A stretch of DNA of 64,000 nucleotides from DASQYE01 sp036389675 (GCA_036389675.1 DASVWI010000021.1:434001-498000), one strand, 5' to 3'. Counted from the stretch's first letter, positions 8,615 through 17,503 are shown. The notes: generated by a model not told the origin, from the sequence alone. Program-made: numbers and translations.

Positions 8615-9922
8615 TTATTCCGGGCTCACGCTCTCCTTCATCGCGTTCCCTTCGTAGCTCAGAAGGCTTTTCGCCATCCATGCCGTCAGCGCCACGGCGA
8701 GCAGGCAGCCCAGCCCGCCCGTCACCACTGAGATCATCGCGCTGCCAGTCCAATAGGCGACCGCGCCCGCCTCCAACTCGCCCAACTGCGGCCCGCCCAT
8801 GAAAAATATCATGTTGACGGAGGTCATGCGCCCGCGCAGATGGTTGGGCGTCGAGAGTTGCCGGATGGTCTGCCTGAGCACTGTGCTTACAGTATCGGCC
8901 ATGCCCGTCACGGCCAGCATCAGGAGCGAGAACCAGAAGACGCGCGAGAGGCCGAACGCCACGGTCGCCGCGCCGTAGACGGCGACAGAGCCGAGCATGA
9001 TCGCACCCTGCCGGCGCAGTTGGCCCAGACGCGCCAGCACAAGCGCCGTCAGCACTGAGCCCACCGCCGGGGCTGCCGCGAGTATGCCGAGCCCGCGTGC
9101 GCCGACCCGCAGAATCTCGGTCGCGAAGATCGGCAGCAGCGCCGTCGCCGAAGCGAAGAACGTGGCGATGAAATCCAGCGTCATCGTCTGCACGATGATC
9201 GGCGTCCGCCAGACGAAGCGCAGGCCCTCGCCGAGCGCGCTCATGCTCACGCCCTTAGATGCTTCTTCGGCATCCCTCGTCGCGCGGCCACTGGCGCGGA
9301 TCAGCAAGACCGCCACGATGACGGCCAGAAACGAGGCCGCGTTGATGGCATAGATCAGCGCGGGATTGTAAGAGTTAAGGAGCAGCCCGGCGAGCGCAGG
9401 CCCTGCGATCATCGAGACGTGAAAGACAATCATGTAGAGGCTGACGGCGTTCTGAAAATCTTCTTCTGGGACGAGCGCCGGTAAGAGGGCCTGACGCGCG
9501 GGCGCTTCAAAGGCGACGGCTACCGAAGAGAGCACCGTCAGCAGGTAGATCGGCCACACGCTTTTCAACCCGCCAGCCGTGACGAGCGACAGCGCCCCGG
9601 CGCTCGCCAGCATGACCACCTGCGTTGCCAGGATAAGACGCTTGCGGTCAACCGCGTCCGCCACGACGCCGCCCAGAAGCGAGCATAGGATGATCGGCAC
9701 GACCCTCACCAGACCGACCGCGCCCAAAGCGAGCGCAGATTTCGTCAACAGGTAAACGTGCCAGTTAATCGCCACCAACTGCATCTGCGAGCCCGTCACG
9801 GAGACGAACTGGCCCATCCACATCAAACGAAAATCGCGATGGCCGAGCGCGTTGAAGGATGAGCGACGGTTACCGGAAAGAGCTTTCACCGTCGGCGCAG
9901 GCGAGAGTTTGGGAGCAACCAT
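8615..9922 (-). CDS. MFS transporter, EntS-like (MFS_3)
   Basis: 435 residues with about 12 membrane segments. FNALGHRDFRLMWMGQFVSVTGSQMQLVAINWHVY at the N-terminus and the DAVDRKRLILATQ loop are typical of the MFS_3 exporter branch (EntS, enterobactin export). It belongs to the same broad branch as the transporter at 1395-2741, but they are not near-identical, so they are old paralogues. The exported compound cannot be named; no biosynthetic cluster is adjacent. The gene lies behind the nrdJ terminator and so is probably transcribed on its own. Confidence 0.9.
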   Translation of the reverse strand: MVAPKLSPAPTVKALSGNRRSSFNALGHRDFRLMWMGQFVSVTGSQMQLVAINWHVYLLTKSALALGAVGLVRVVPIILCSLLGGVVADAVDRKRLILATQVVMLASAGALSLVTAGGLKSVWPIYLLTVLSSVAVAFEAPARQALLPALVPEEDFQNAVSLYMIVFHVSMIAGPALAGLLLNSYNPALIYAINAASFLAVIVAVLLIRASGRATRDAEEASKGVSMSALGEGLRFVWRTPIIVQTMTLDFIATFFASATALLPIFATEILRVGARGLGILAAAPAVGSVLTALVLARLGQLRRQGAIMLGSVAVYGAATVAFGLSRVFWFSLLMLAVTGMADTVSTVLRQTIRQLSTPNHLRGRMTSVNMIFFMGGPQLGELEAGAVAYWTGSAMISVVTGGLGCLLAVALTAWMAKSLLSYEGNAMKESVSPE

Positions 9923-10003
9923 TATCCAATACGTTACAGCCTCGCACGGTCAAACTCAAACCCACCGATCAAAGACCGCTCAGTGATGAGAGCCCGAAAG
10001 AAG

Positions 10004-10043
10004 AGCGCCGCCCGCGTCCCGAATGATGGACGCGGGCGGCGCT
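10004..10043 (-). terminator. Terminator of nrdJ
   Basis: 16-bp perfect stem (10004-10019 with 10028-10043), 8-nt loop, followed on the minus strand by TCTTCTTTC. It lies 63 bp past the nrdJ stop. Confidence 0.8.
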
Positions 10044-10106
10044 ATATATTCCCTGATCATGCGCTACAGGTTTTCTCTCTAGCGAAAACTTTCAAGCGCT
10101 ATCCGC

Positions 10107-12668
10107 TCACTTGCACTTGGAGTAGCCGCAGTCGCGACAGGAATCGCAGCCCGATGCGTGCTCCAATTGACCGTGGCACTCGGGGCAGATGCTTATCATA
10201 GAGCTCATCTGACCCGCGTGCTGAGTCGCGGCAGTGGCGGCGGTCGCCGTCGTCGGACTTTTGCCGACGGCGCGCGCCGAATCCGGCAGCCCTTGCAGGC
10301 GACGGCTGGTCAGCAGAATGCATTCGGCGACGGCCTGCTCGGGCGAGGTCAGCAGGCGCTCGTTGAACCAGACGGCGTGCGTGCCGGTCACTTTGTTGAG
10401 ACTGTGAGCGACTTCCGCCGCGTCGAATCCGCCGCGCAGCATCTTCGACGCCAGCAGGCCCACCCCGCCCGAGATCGGCCCTGTGGCGAACACTTCCTGA
10501 ATGATCTTGCTGTCGTGGTTAACCGTCACGTAGAGGTTCTGCCCGTCGAAGGGTATCTGCCACGTCGCGCCGCGAAGCTCCCGCGGTCGCTCTACGCGCA
10601 TCGCCGAGGGCGGTGGTGTCTGCACAACGCTCACGGGAGCAATGTGTGCGGCGTCATCATGGCTCGCCGGTGGCTCGTCAAGCACCTCGACCCCCGCCTC
10701 GGGGTTGCAGGCCAGCTCGCTCTTATCTTCCTGCTTCATCGAAGTCAGCACCTGGCCTTCGCGCGAGCCGTCGCGATAGTAGCTCACGGCCTTGCAGCCG
10801 AGCTGGCGCGCCAGACGATAGAGCGCGTCCACAGCCTCGACCGTATCGTCATAAGCGCCGTTGCAGGTCTTGGAAACGGAGTTGTCGACGTTGCGCTGCG
10901 CGGCAGCCAGCACATGCACGTGCTGCTCCGCGCTGATTGCCATCGCCGTGATGAAGTAGGGCGGAAGCTCCGCCTCATGCTCGACGACGTGGGCCGCCGC
11001 CGCGTCAATCGACGCCTGATCGGTCTGATCCACGTCGATGCCGAGCGCCTGCGCGGCGAGCGTGTGGACGTAAGTGCGCGTGCCCAGAGTATCCTGTCGC
11101 ACGTAGGCCCAGGAGAAGTTCGGCTCAACCCCGGAAGAGGTTTCGGCGACGAGCGAGATGGTTCCCGTCGGCGCAATCGTCGTCACTTCATAGTTGCGCG
11201 GAGTGATACGACCGCCCAGCTCCTTATCAATAGCATCGCCGAGCAGTCCGCGCAGGAATTCGTCGTAAGCCTTTTTGTTCGGCTCGTACTCCGGAAAGAC
11301 GCCCTTCTCGGCCCCCAGCCGCAGGCTCTCAACCCATGCTTCGCGGCGTACGAAACCCATCACCTCGTCCATCAGATCAATGGACTGCGGCGAGCCGTAA
11401 GCTATCTTGAGATTCAGGCAGAGGTCTGCGAAGCCCATGACGCCCAGCCCGACGGGCCGTGTGCGCTTGACCGTCTCTTCAATCTCCGGCAGCGGCCACG
11501 TGCAGGTATCTATCACGTTGTCCAGAAAACGCACGCACAGGTGCGTCACCTCTCGCAGGCGCGCCCAGTCGACACGCTTGCCGTCAACATAAAACTTGTT
11601 GAGATCAATTGAGCCGAGGTTGCAGGAGTTGGAGAAATGCAAAAACTGCTCGCCGCAGGGGTTGCAGGAGTAGATCGGCCCCATGGACTCCATCATGTGA
11701 TTATGCCGGTTGACCTCGTCAATGAAGGCTATGCCCGGCTCGGCATACTTGTGCGCGCTCGCGACGATGCGATTCCAGATGTCCGGCGCATAGACCATGC
11801 CCGGGCGCGGCGGCTCTTCCTTCTTGATATTGGAGAGGTCTGTTTCCGCAAACGTCGCCTTGTCCCTGAAGGTGACGGTCGAGCCGTCCGCTCGCCTGTA
11901 AAGCGCATAGTCTTCGCCCGACACGGGATCGTAGATCGGATCAGTCCAGGGCTTGCCGTCGAATTCAAGCTGGAACCATTCGCTGCGATCAACTGCTTCC
12001 AAAAACCTGTCCGTGACGTTGACCGAGATGTTGAAGTTGGTCAGAGAATGCTGATCGTTCTTGGCGTGAATGAAACGCAGGATATCCGGATGAGTCACCC
12101 GCATCATGCCCATGTTCGCGCCGCGCCGCACGCCGCCCTGCTTCACCACGTCCGTCACCTGATTGACGATGTTCATGAAGGAGACCGGGCCGCTGGCTAC
12201 GCCCCGCGTCGAGCTGACCATGGCCCCGGCTGGACGCAGGAACTCGTAGGTCATCCCTGTTCCGCCGCCCGTCTGGTGAATGGTGGCGGCGGCCTTCGCA
12301 TGATCCATAATCCCGGAGATCGAATCCGGCACTTCCAGCACGAAGCAGGCGGCCAGCTGACCGTTCGATTTGCCCGCGTTGACAAGGCAGGGCGTGTTGG
12401 GCACGAACTCGCGATTGAGCATCACCTCCGACATCTCGGCATAAAACCGGTCGCGCTTCTGCGCGTCCGTTTCCGCCACCGAAACGTGCGCCACCACCCG
12501 CCTCACAATATCCGGCCATTCCTCGAGCGGATTTCCCTGCGCGTCCTTTAAAGAATAGCGCTTGCTGACGACGCGGCGGGCGTTGAGTCCGAGCGTCGGT
12601 TTCTGATCTGATGCAGGGGCTTGGATGGAAATCTGATTGGAGGTGTTAGGGTCAATAACGGTGCTCAT
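10107..12668 (-). CDS. nrdJ: Vitamin B12-dependent (class II) ribonucleotide reductase
   Basis: 853 residues; converts ribonucleotides to deoxyribonucleotides using adenosylcobalamin instead of an iron or glycyl radical. The barrel motifs are present: PNTPCLVNAGKSNGQLAACF with the first redox Cys, HQTGGGTGM, the finger loop NPCGEQ carrying the radical Cys and catalytic Glu, and NSCNLGSIDL with the partner Cys. The C-terminal tail CPECHGQLEHASGCDSCRDC is a Cys-rich zinc ribbon typical of long NrdJ proteins. ATG 12668 is preferred to a TTG 27 nt upstream. The upstream region carries a consensus promoter and two NrdR-like boxes, so repression by NrdR is likely. No other RNR gene is in the window. 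Confidence 0.97.
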   Translation of the reverse strand: MSTVIDPNTSNQISIQAPASDQKPTLGLNARRVVSKRYSLKDAQGNPLEEWPDIVRRVVAHVSVAETDAQKRDRFYAEMSEVMLNREFVPNTPCLVNAGKSNGQLAACFVLEVPDSISGIMDHAKAAATIHQTGGGTGMTYEFLRPAGAMVSSTRGVASGPVSFMNIVNQVTDVVKQGGVRRGANMGMMRVTHPDILRFIHAKNDQHSLTNFNISVNVTDRFLEAVDRSEWFQLEFDGKPWTDPIYDPVSGEDYALYRRADGSTVTFRDKATFAETDLSNIKKEEPPRPGMVYAPDIWNRIVASAHKYAEPGIAFIDEVNRHNHMMESMGPIYSCNPCGEQFLHFSNSCNLGSIDLNKFYVDGKRVDWARLREVTHLCVRFLDNVIDTCTWPLPEIEETVKRTRPVGLGVMGFADLCLNLKIAYGSPQSIDLMDEVMGFVRREAWVESLRLGAEKGVFPEYEPNKKAYDEFLRGLLGDAIDKELGGRITPRNYEVTTIAPTGTISLVAETSSGVEPNFSWAYVRQDTLGTRTYVHTLAAQALGIDVDQTDQASIDAAAAHVVEHEAELPPYFITAMAISAEQHVHVLAAAQRNVDNSVSKTCNGAYDDTVEAVDALYRLARQLGCKAVSYYRDGSREGQVLTSMKQEDKSELACNPEAGVEVLDEPPASHDDAAHIAPVSVVQTPPPSAMRVERPRELRGATWQIPFDGQNLYVTVNHDSKIIQEVFATGPISGGVGLLASKMLRGGFDAAEVAHSLNKVTGTHAVWFNERLLTSPEQAVAECILLTSRRLQGLPDSARAVGKSPTTATAATAATQHAGQMSSMISICPECHGQLEHASGCDSCRDCGYSKCK

Positions 12669-12728
12669 TCTACTGTTCTGCCTTTCCCGCGCCAAAGGAG
12701 TCGCGCGAGGCCCTTTTCAAGGTTCAAA

Positions 12729-12767
12729 AAGATTCGGCGCGTCCCCTACTGCTTCTGAATCGCGCCG
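12729..12767 (-). promoter_or_regulatory. Hairpin followed by U-run in the nrdJ leader
   Basis: CGGCGCG (12735-12741) pairs with CGCGCCG (12761-12767), 19-nt loop. On the minus strand the stem is followed by AATCTTTTTG, so it resembles an intrinsic terminator inside the 5' leader, about 60 nt before the start codon. It could attenuate nrdJ. No B12-box or other cobalamin riboswitch signature was found around it. Confidence 0.4.
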
Positions 12768-12889
12768 CTCGGAAAATGTGGTTCGGATACTGCGGTTGGC
12801 TTAATTTGAGGCGACGAAATCCCCGGCAGAGAGCGGTTCGGGAGAGCATCGCGTCTCTGCTTTTGCCAGCCTCGTCCCAAGCGGAGCGC

Positions 12890-12918
12890 ACTATACATTT
12901 TTATTAACATGATGTCAA
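12890..12918 (-). promoter_or_regulatory. nrdJ promoter (sigma-70 type)
   Basis: -35 TTGACA (12918-12913, perfect), 17-bp spacer, -10 TATAGT (12895-12890). This is the best sigma-70 match in the window. It predicts a start near 12883 and a leader of about 215 nt. Confidence 0.85.
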
Positions 12919-12959
12919 TATATTGTGGCTATCTTTTTTTTCAGTGCAATAGAGTGTGT
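12913..12959 (-). promoter_or_regulatory. Tandem NrdR-box-like operators
   Basis: Box at 12928-12913 contains CACAATATATTG, a full match to the 10-bp core of the known NrdR box (acaCwAtATaTwGtgt), and overlaps the -35 element. A second, weaker box at 12959-12944 reads ACACACTCTATTGCAC (8 of 10 core positions). They start exactly 31 bp apart, the usual three-turn spacing of NrdR box pairs. NrdR represses ribonucleotide reductase genes when dATP is high. Confidence 0.75.
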
Positions 12960-13194
12960 TAGTTAAGAATTTACATCAACATCTTTTGGCCCATTTCGCG
13001 CATCGAAGTAGTAACTTTGGGCAGAAGGGGCACGCACTTTTCAGGGGTCGCCAGAGCCTTTCCGGGGAGATTTCAAGCTCGGCAAAGAATTTTGTCTCCG
13101 TGGCGATGCGGAGGGCACAAATGCGTGCGTTAATTTTCCGAATTTCATATTCATAGTTTGCCACAGACGGGGCAGAAAGTAGAGCAGGCAGAGA

Positions 13195-14121
13195 TTGAAT
13201 AACAGAGAGAGTCTGGGGGGCGATACGCTCATACATGGAACGGCTGCGGACGGGACTGTGCGCTGTATGGCGGCGGTGACGACCGCGCTTGTGGCCGAAG
13301 CGGCGCGCCGTCATCAAACGTCGCCGACCGCGACAGCCGCGCTCGGTCGTACTTTGACGGGCACGTTGCTGCTCGGGTCGAGCCTCAAGGAATTAGACCG
13401 CTTGACAGTGCAGATCACAGGCGATGGGCCAATCGGCGGGATAACGGCGGAAGCCAACGCCAGCGGACAGGTGCGCGGCTATGTACGCAACCCGGAGGCG
13501 CATGTCGCGCTCAACGAGACGGGCAAGCTGGACGTGAAGGGCATTGTCGGCAGTGGCATGTTTTATGTGACGCGCGAGTCGGGTTACGACTTGGGCCTCT
13601 ATCGCGATCCGTATCGCGGCTCCGTCCCGATTGTCTCGGGCGAGATCGCAGAGGATTTCGCCTTCTACCTGATGAAGTCCGAGCAGATTCCATCGGCAGT
13701 GATGCTGGGCGTGCTGTTGAAGGCAGATGAGACGGGCGATGCATTTGTCGCGGCGGCAGGCGGGCTCATGATTCAGATCATGCCGGGCGCAGATGAAAAG
13801 ACGGTCGCGTCCATAGAGTCGTCCGTGAGCCGCACGCCGCAGACGACGACGATGATTCGTGAAGGTGCGAGCCCTGCGGACTTGCTGCGTGCAGCGCTCG
13901 GGCCAATAGATTTCGAGATACTCGACGAGCGGCCAGTGAGCTTCACCTGTTCCTGCTCTTACGAGCGCGCGGTGTCACTGATTTCCTCTATTGACCGCCG
14001 CGAGCTGGAAGCGATGTTGCGCGAAGACAGGGGCGCAGTTATGACCTGCCATTTTTGCAATGAGTCATACCGCATGGACGAGGCGGAACTGGAAAGTATT
14101 CTGAAGAGTAGCGACAAGTGA
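13195..14121 (+). CDS. hslO: Redox-regulated chaperone Hsp33
   Basis: 308 residues, normal length. Hsp33 is a cytosolic holdase switched on by oxidation of a zinc-binding Cys cluster. The start of the fold (DTLIHGTAADGTVR) and core motifs (GDGPIGGITAEAN, GYVRNP, FYLMKSEQIPSAVMLGV) are present. The switch is C252-S-C254 ... C285-H-F-C288 (CxC-x30-CxxC). The proposed start is TTG 13195, which puts 9 residues before the conserved DTLI; a nearby CTG is an alternative and no strong ribosome site decides it. The last codons and the stop lie inside a TGACAAG palindrome. It is divergent from nrdJ. Confidence 0.94.
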   Translation: MNNRESLGGDTLIHGTAADGTVRCMAAVTTALVAEAARRHQTSPTATAALGRTLTGTLLLGSSLKELDRLTVQITGDGPIGGITAEANASGQVRGYVRNPEAHVALNETGKLDVKGIVGSGMFYVTRESGYDLGLYRDPYRGSVPIVSGEIAEDFAFYLMKSEQIPSAVMLGVLLKADETGDAFVAAAGGLMIQIMPGADEKTVASIESSVSRTPQTTTMIREGASPADLLRAALGPIDFEILDERPVSFTCSCSYERAVSLISSIDRRELEAMLREDRGAVMTCHFCNESYRMDEAELESILKSSDK

Positions 14122-14160
14122 CAAGCTGAAAACCTATTCTTGCCTGTCACTCATCACTTA
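14111..14160. repeat. TGACAAG-family palindrome joining two convergent stops
   Basis: GCGACAAGTGACAAG on the left and CTTGCCTGTCACTCATCACTT on the right form an imperfect palindrome on a 7-bp period. It provides the TGA stop of hslO (14119-14121) and the TAA stop of the minus-strand gene (14158-14160). Confidence 0.75.
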
Positions 14161-14994
14161 TTTAGTCGGAGGGTTCATGAGAAGCATGTCGTAGTTGCCA
14201 TGGTCGCGATTATGACTGTCGAGCGCGCCGAAGGTGTCCGAGGTCTCTTCGAGCATCTGTTTGGTCATAGCGATGGAGTCGCTCAGTTGCTCGAAGTCGA
14301 GCGCGGAAACTCGTTCGGGTGTCGGCAGCGTGACGACCTGATCGTTGACCAGACCGAAGAAGTTTTCGATGGACTGCAACTGTCCCTCGACCAGCTTGAC
14401 GGAGCGCTCAAGGTCATTGAAGGCCGCGACTCTGCGCTTGAGGATTTCCACGTTGGCCTGCTGCACGCGGCGAGCCCTGTCGTCGGGCGCGCTCTCGACG
14501 GAGCGCTCGGCCTGCGTCAACTGGTTCTGGACAGCCTGACGATTGATCGAGCGCAGGTGATTCTTCCGGCGACGATACACGTCGAGCAAATCCACGAAGT
14601 CTTCCCAGCGCTGATCGAGGCTCTGAATGTTTGACGGAATCTCCTTGGTCGCCGTGAATTTCCTGTAGTTCGAGTAAATCTGGTTCTTCATCCAGCGCAG
14701 GTATTCGACGGCTTCACGCTCGCGCGGGTCGAAGCCTTTGATCATCTCTTCGCGCTGGCGGTCGCGGAGCTGGCGCATGCGCGCCTTCTGCCGGCCATCA
14801 ACAAGACGGCGGTAGAGCGTGCTGGCGGGCACTGCGGCGAGATACAACCCTTCGGCGGCGAGCGCCGCGCCGAGCGGAATGATGGACTGCGTATAGGCAG
14901 CGGCGACGGCAAAGCCAGCCATCCCCCAGAAGTTGACGGGTTCTTTGAGCGCCTCTTTCAAGTACTGAAAATTGATCTTGGAAAAATCTGTCAT
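14158..14994 (-). CDS. Membrane-associated coiled-coil protein next to pspA
   Basis: 278 residues of unrecognised family. A hydrophobic region at about 21-60 (FWGMAGFAVAAAYTQSIIPL...) could be one or two membrane helices. The rest is charged and helical, with likely coiled coil at 65-110 and 150-240. It lies 133 bp after pspA on the same strand, so a partner role in envelope-stress or membrane repair is plausible by context only. It does not look like PspB or PspC. No ribosome site is obvious before the ATG. Confidence 0.75.
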   Translation of the reverse strand: MTDFSKINFQYLKEALKEPVNFWGMAGFAVAAAYTQSIIPLGAALAAEGLYLAAVPASTLYRRLVDGRQKARMRQLRDRQREEMIKGFDPREREAVEYLRWMKNQIYSNYRKFTATKEIPSNIQSLDQRWEDFVDLLDVYRRRKNHLRSINRQAVQNQLTQAERSVESAPDDRARRVQQANVEILKRRVAAFNDLERSVKLVEGQLQSIENFFGLVNDQVVTLPTPERVSALDFEQLSDSIAMTKQMLEETSDTFGALDSHNRDHGNYDMLLMNPPTK

Positions 14995-15127
14995 CGCCGT
15001 GAATCAAAGCAAGTAAAAAAAACCATTCAAAGGACGCAGCGTAAAGGCATCTTTTGCCACGCGCTCTTGGTTGCCGTGGCCCATCCGCTCGCGGGACGGG
15101 CCGAACACTTTTCAAAGGACGTGGACT

Positions 15128-15865
15128 TTATCCGCCAGCGCCGGTTTCACCCTTGGCCGGTAAGGCTTCGGGAGCCATACCGCCGGTCGAGCTTGGCAGC
15201 AGACCCATGTCGCGTTTGTACTCAAGCAGCTTGTCCTGCAACTGCATGTCCATCGCTTCGCGCTCGATCTCCTGCATCTGCGAATCAACCGAGGCAGAGC
15301 CGAGTTGCATCTTCGCTTCGGCGGCTGCGGCGCGGCGGTCTATCTTATCGCGCATCTCGTTGAAGGTCGAAGCATCGTCGCCGAGATTGAACGTCTCCAT
15401 CGTCTGTGCAAGCTGCTCCTGTAGCTTCGCCTGCTTAGACTGATTGATGAGCTGCATGGCTTCAGCCGTGCGCTTCTGCATTTGCAGCACGTAGTTGTCG
15501 CGCGCCTTGAGTGCTTGTTTGGATGCAAGGTTCGCGTGTTCAAGTTGCTGCGAGGTCTTTTGCAGGTCAATCTGCGCCTGCTGAAGCTGGCCTATGTAGG
15601 CGGTGGCGATATCGTCGCGCCCCATCTTGACCGAAGCTTTGATCTTTGAATCCAGATCAACGACCTGCGATTCCAGACGCTCTTTGCTGCGCGCGAGCAG
15701 CTTTTCCGTAGCCATCACCTGCGCCACCGAGTTGTTCAATTCGGGCACGCGGTCGCGCATGTCCCGAATGGTCTGCTGTAGGATGAGCTCCGGGTCTTCT
15801 GTTCTCTCCACAATGCCGCCGAACAGCGCCCGCATAGAACGCTTTACTCTAGCCCAAACTCCCAT
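15128..15865 (-). CDS. pspA: PspA/IM30 family membrane-stress protein
   Basis: 245 residues, long helices throughout, as in PspA/Vipp1 (ESCRT-III fold), which coats and repairs damaged inner membrane. The family start VWARVKRSMRALFGGIVERTEDPELILQQTIRDM contains the amphipathic helix 0 and the DPE motif. The central hairpin (residues 40-150) and the QLDKLLEYK-like helix 5 are present, and the Gly/Pro tail from about 225 is non-conserved. ATG 15865 has GGAGG 11 nt upstream. No PspF or PspBC genes are adjacent, so regulation differs from the enterobacterial system. It is followed by the coiled-coil gene. Confidence 0.93.
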   Translation of the reverse strand: MGVWARVKRSMRALFGGIVERTEDPELILQQTIRDMRDRVPELNNSVAQVMATEKLLARSKERLESQVVDLDSKIKASVKMGRDDIATAYIGQLQQAQIDLQKTSQQLEHANLASKQALKARDNYVLQMQKRTAEAMQLINQSKQAKLQEQLAQTMETFNLGDDASTFNEMRDKIDRRAAAAEAKMQLGSASVDSQMQEIEREAMDMQLQDKLLEYKRDMGLLPSSTGGMAPEALPAKGETGAGG

Positions 15866-16056
15866 CTCTTCTCATTCCTCCAGCCGAATAAAAATTTGTA
15901 CTCTCTCAAGCTTGCCGCCGACTCGCTTCCCCTTGGGAAATAGCCTCTGGTTGTACGACAACGCGCGCGACGTTGTTGCAAAGTTAGCTGCCCGGCTGAG
16001 TATAGCAGGAGTCGCGCATTTGCCGCCAGAAAACAGGGCGGTTACGAGTTTCGATT

Positions 16057-17391
16057 TTATGGCCCGGCGGATTTGTCCCCCTCCGCACTGTTTTCCGTGA
16101 ATCTTCCGATGTCGCGCCGGTAATGCATGCCCTCCCAATGAATGTCGCTGGCCGCGCCGTAGCAAAGAGCGAGCGCGTCATCAAGAGTCTGGGCGGCGGC
16201 TGTCAAGCCAAGCACACGCCCGCCCGCTACTATCCATGCGCCTTCGGCTGAGCGCGTCGTTCCGGCGTGGAAGATTCGGACGCCTTCGTGGCGGCTCGCC
16301 CTGTCCAAGCCCCCTATCGTCGCGCCCGTTTCGGCATGCGCCGGATAGCCGCGCGCGGCCAGCACTACACAGGCGGAGGATTCATTGGCCCACTGAATTG
16401 ATAGCTCGGACAGTTGCCCGCGCGCCACGGCCTCGAAAACATCAACGAGGCTTGTCCGCAGACGGACGAGAATGGCCTGTGCTTCCGGGTCGCCGAAGCG
16501 CACGTTGTATTCGAGCACGCGCGGCCCGTCAGGTGTGAGCATGAGGCCTATGAAGAGAACTCCGCGAAAGGGAAAGCCTTCGCCGCGCGCGCCCGCGAGA
16601 GTCGGCTCGACGACTTCACGGACGACGCGTTCGAGCGTCAGTTCGTCGAGGACGGACGGGTCTGTGATCGCGCCCATGCCACCCGTGTTTGGGCCAGTGT
16701 CGTGTTCACCGACGCGCTTGTGATCGCGTGCGGCTGGCATCAAAGCGTAGTTGTGCCCATCGGCGAAGAGCAGCAGAGAGGCTTCGCGGCCCCGCATCGC
16801 CTCTTCGATTACGACGCGACGCGCGGCCAGAGCGCCGACCGCTCCGCCCGTCATCAAATCATTGATCGCGCGGCTGGCTTCAGCGCGCGAGCCGGCGACG
16901 ACGACGCCCTTGCCAGCCGCCAGCCCGTCGGCCTTGACGACGACAGGCGAATCCTCCGCGCCAAACTCGCCGCTATCGAGAATCGCTCGCGCCTCGGATG
17001 GTGAAGCGGCCACGCGATAGCGCGCGGTGGGAATACTGTGGCGCGCCATGAAATCTTTGGCGAAGGCTTTGCTCGATTCCAGCCGCGCGGCGGCCCTGTT
17101 CGCGCCCGCCACCAGAAGCCCGTGTCGCTCGAACTCGTCCACCAGCCCCGCAGCGAGCGGCGCTTCTCCGCCTACGACCGTCAGGTCAATCTCCTTCTCT
17201 ATGGCAAAGGGGGCCAGCCCTGCAACGTCCGTCGCCTCCAAACGCACGCACTCTGCCAGTTGAGCGATGCCGGCATTGCCGGGCGCGCAGTAGAGCTTGA
17301 GCGGGGGTCGCGCACTGCCGCTACCGCCGCGTTCGAGCGCCCACAGCAGCGCATGCTCGCGTCCGCCTGAGCCTATGACGAGGATTTTCAT
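16057..17391 (-). CDS. purD: Phosphoribosylamine-glycine ligase
   Basis: 444 residues, an ATP-grasp enzyme catalysing the second step of purine synthesis (5-phosphoribosylamine + glycine + ATP to GAR). Signature parts are the N-terminal MKILVIGSGGREHALLWAL, DLTVVGGEAPL, ATP-grasp VVVKADGLAAGKGV, the PAARDHKRVGEHDTGPNTGGMGA segment and the EYNVRFGDPEAQ metal site. The C-terminal domain shortly after is complete, with an extra 20-residue polar tail. It stands apart from other purine genes. A TTGACA-17-CAGCAT promoter lies about 60-85 bp upstream. Confidence 0.97.
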   Translation of the reverse strand: MKILVIGSGGREHALLWALERGGSGSARPPLKLYCAPGNAGIAQLAECVRLEATDVAGLAPFAIEKEIDLTVVGGEAPLAAGLVDEFERHGLLVAGANRAAARLESSKAFAKDFMARHSIPTARYRVAASPSEARAILDSGEFGAEDSPVVVKADGLAAGKGVVVAGSRAEASRAINDLMTGGAVGALAARRVVIEEAMRGREASLLLFADGHNYALMPAARDHKRVGEHDTGPNTGGMGAITDPSVLDELTLERVVREVVEPTLAGARGEGFPFRGVLFIGLMLTPDGPRVLEYNVRFGDPEAQAILVRLRTSLVDVFEAVARGQLSELSIQWANESSACVVLAARGYPAHAETGATIGGLDRASRHEGVRIFHAGTTRSAEGAWIVAGGRVLGLTAAAQTLDDALALCYGAASDIHWEGMHYRRDIGRFTENSAEGDKSAGP

Positions 17392-17447
17392 GTGACTGTT
17401 TTCTCTCTTTTCCTAACCGGAAATCGAACGATAAAGAGGTGGGCCGG

Positions 17448-17476
17448 ATGCTGGCACGCCGCGCCCGCGCTGTCAA
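17448..17476 (-). promoter_or_regulatory. Probable purD promoter
   Basis: TTGACA (17476-17471), 17-bp spacer, CAGCAT (17453-17448; three of six positions). Its -35 forms an inverted repeat with the -35 of the divergent promoter (TGTCAAG 17471-17477 and CTTGACA 17503-17509). Confidence 0.5.
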
Positions 17477-17503
17477 GAAACTTCGAACCTGTAGCCCGAG
17501 ACC

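Larger units (their letters stand above)
12669..13194. other. Divergent nrdJ-hslO control region
   Basis: 526 bp. The nrdJ side holds a roughly 215-nt leader with a GC-rich hairpin, the promoter and the NrdR-like boxes (separate entries). The hslO side (12960-13194) shows no promoter I can defend. A minus-strand frame here ending at 12976 has no ribosome site and was not called. Confidence 0.6.

Noticed and set aside
12669..12883. Possible cobalamin riboswitch ahead of the B12-dependent nrdJ
   Set aside because: The leader lacks a B12-box-like motif and the conserved junction sequences; only a simple hairpin is seen.
12976..13170. Minus-strand frame ending at 12976 with CPFCPK and a plausible-looking helical stretch
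   Set aside because: No ATG or GTG with a ribosome site, and it lies in the divergent control region of nrdJ and hslO.
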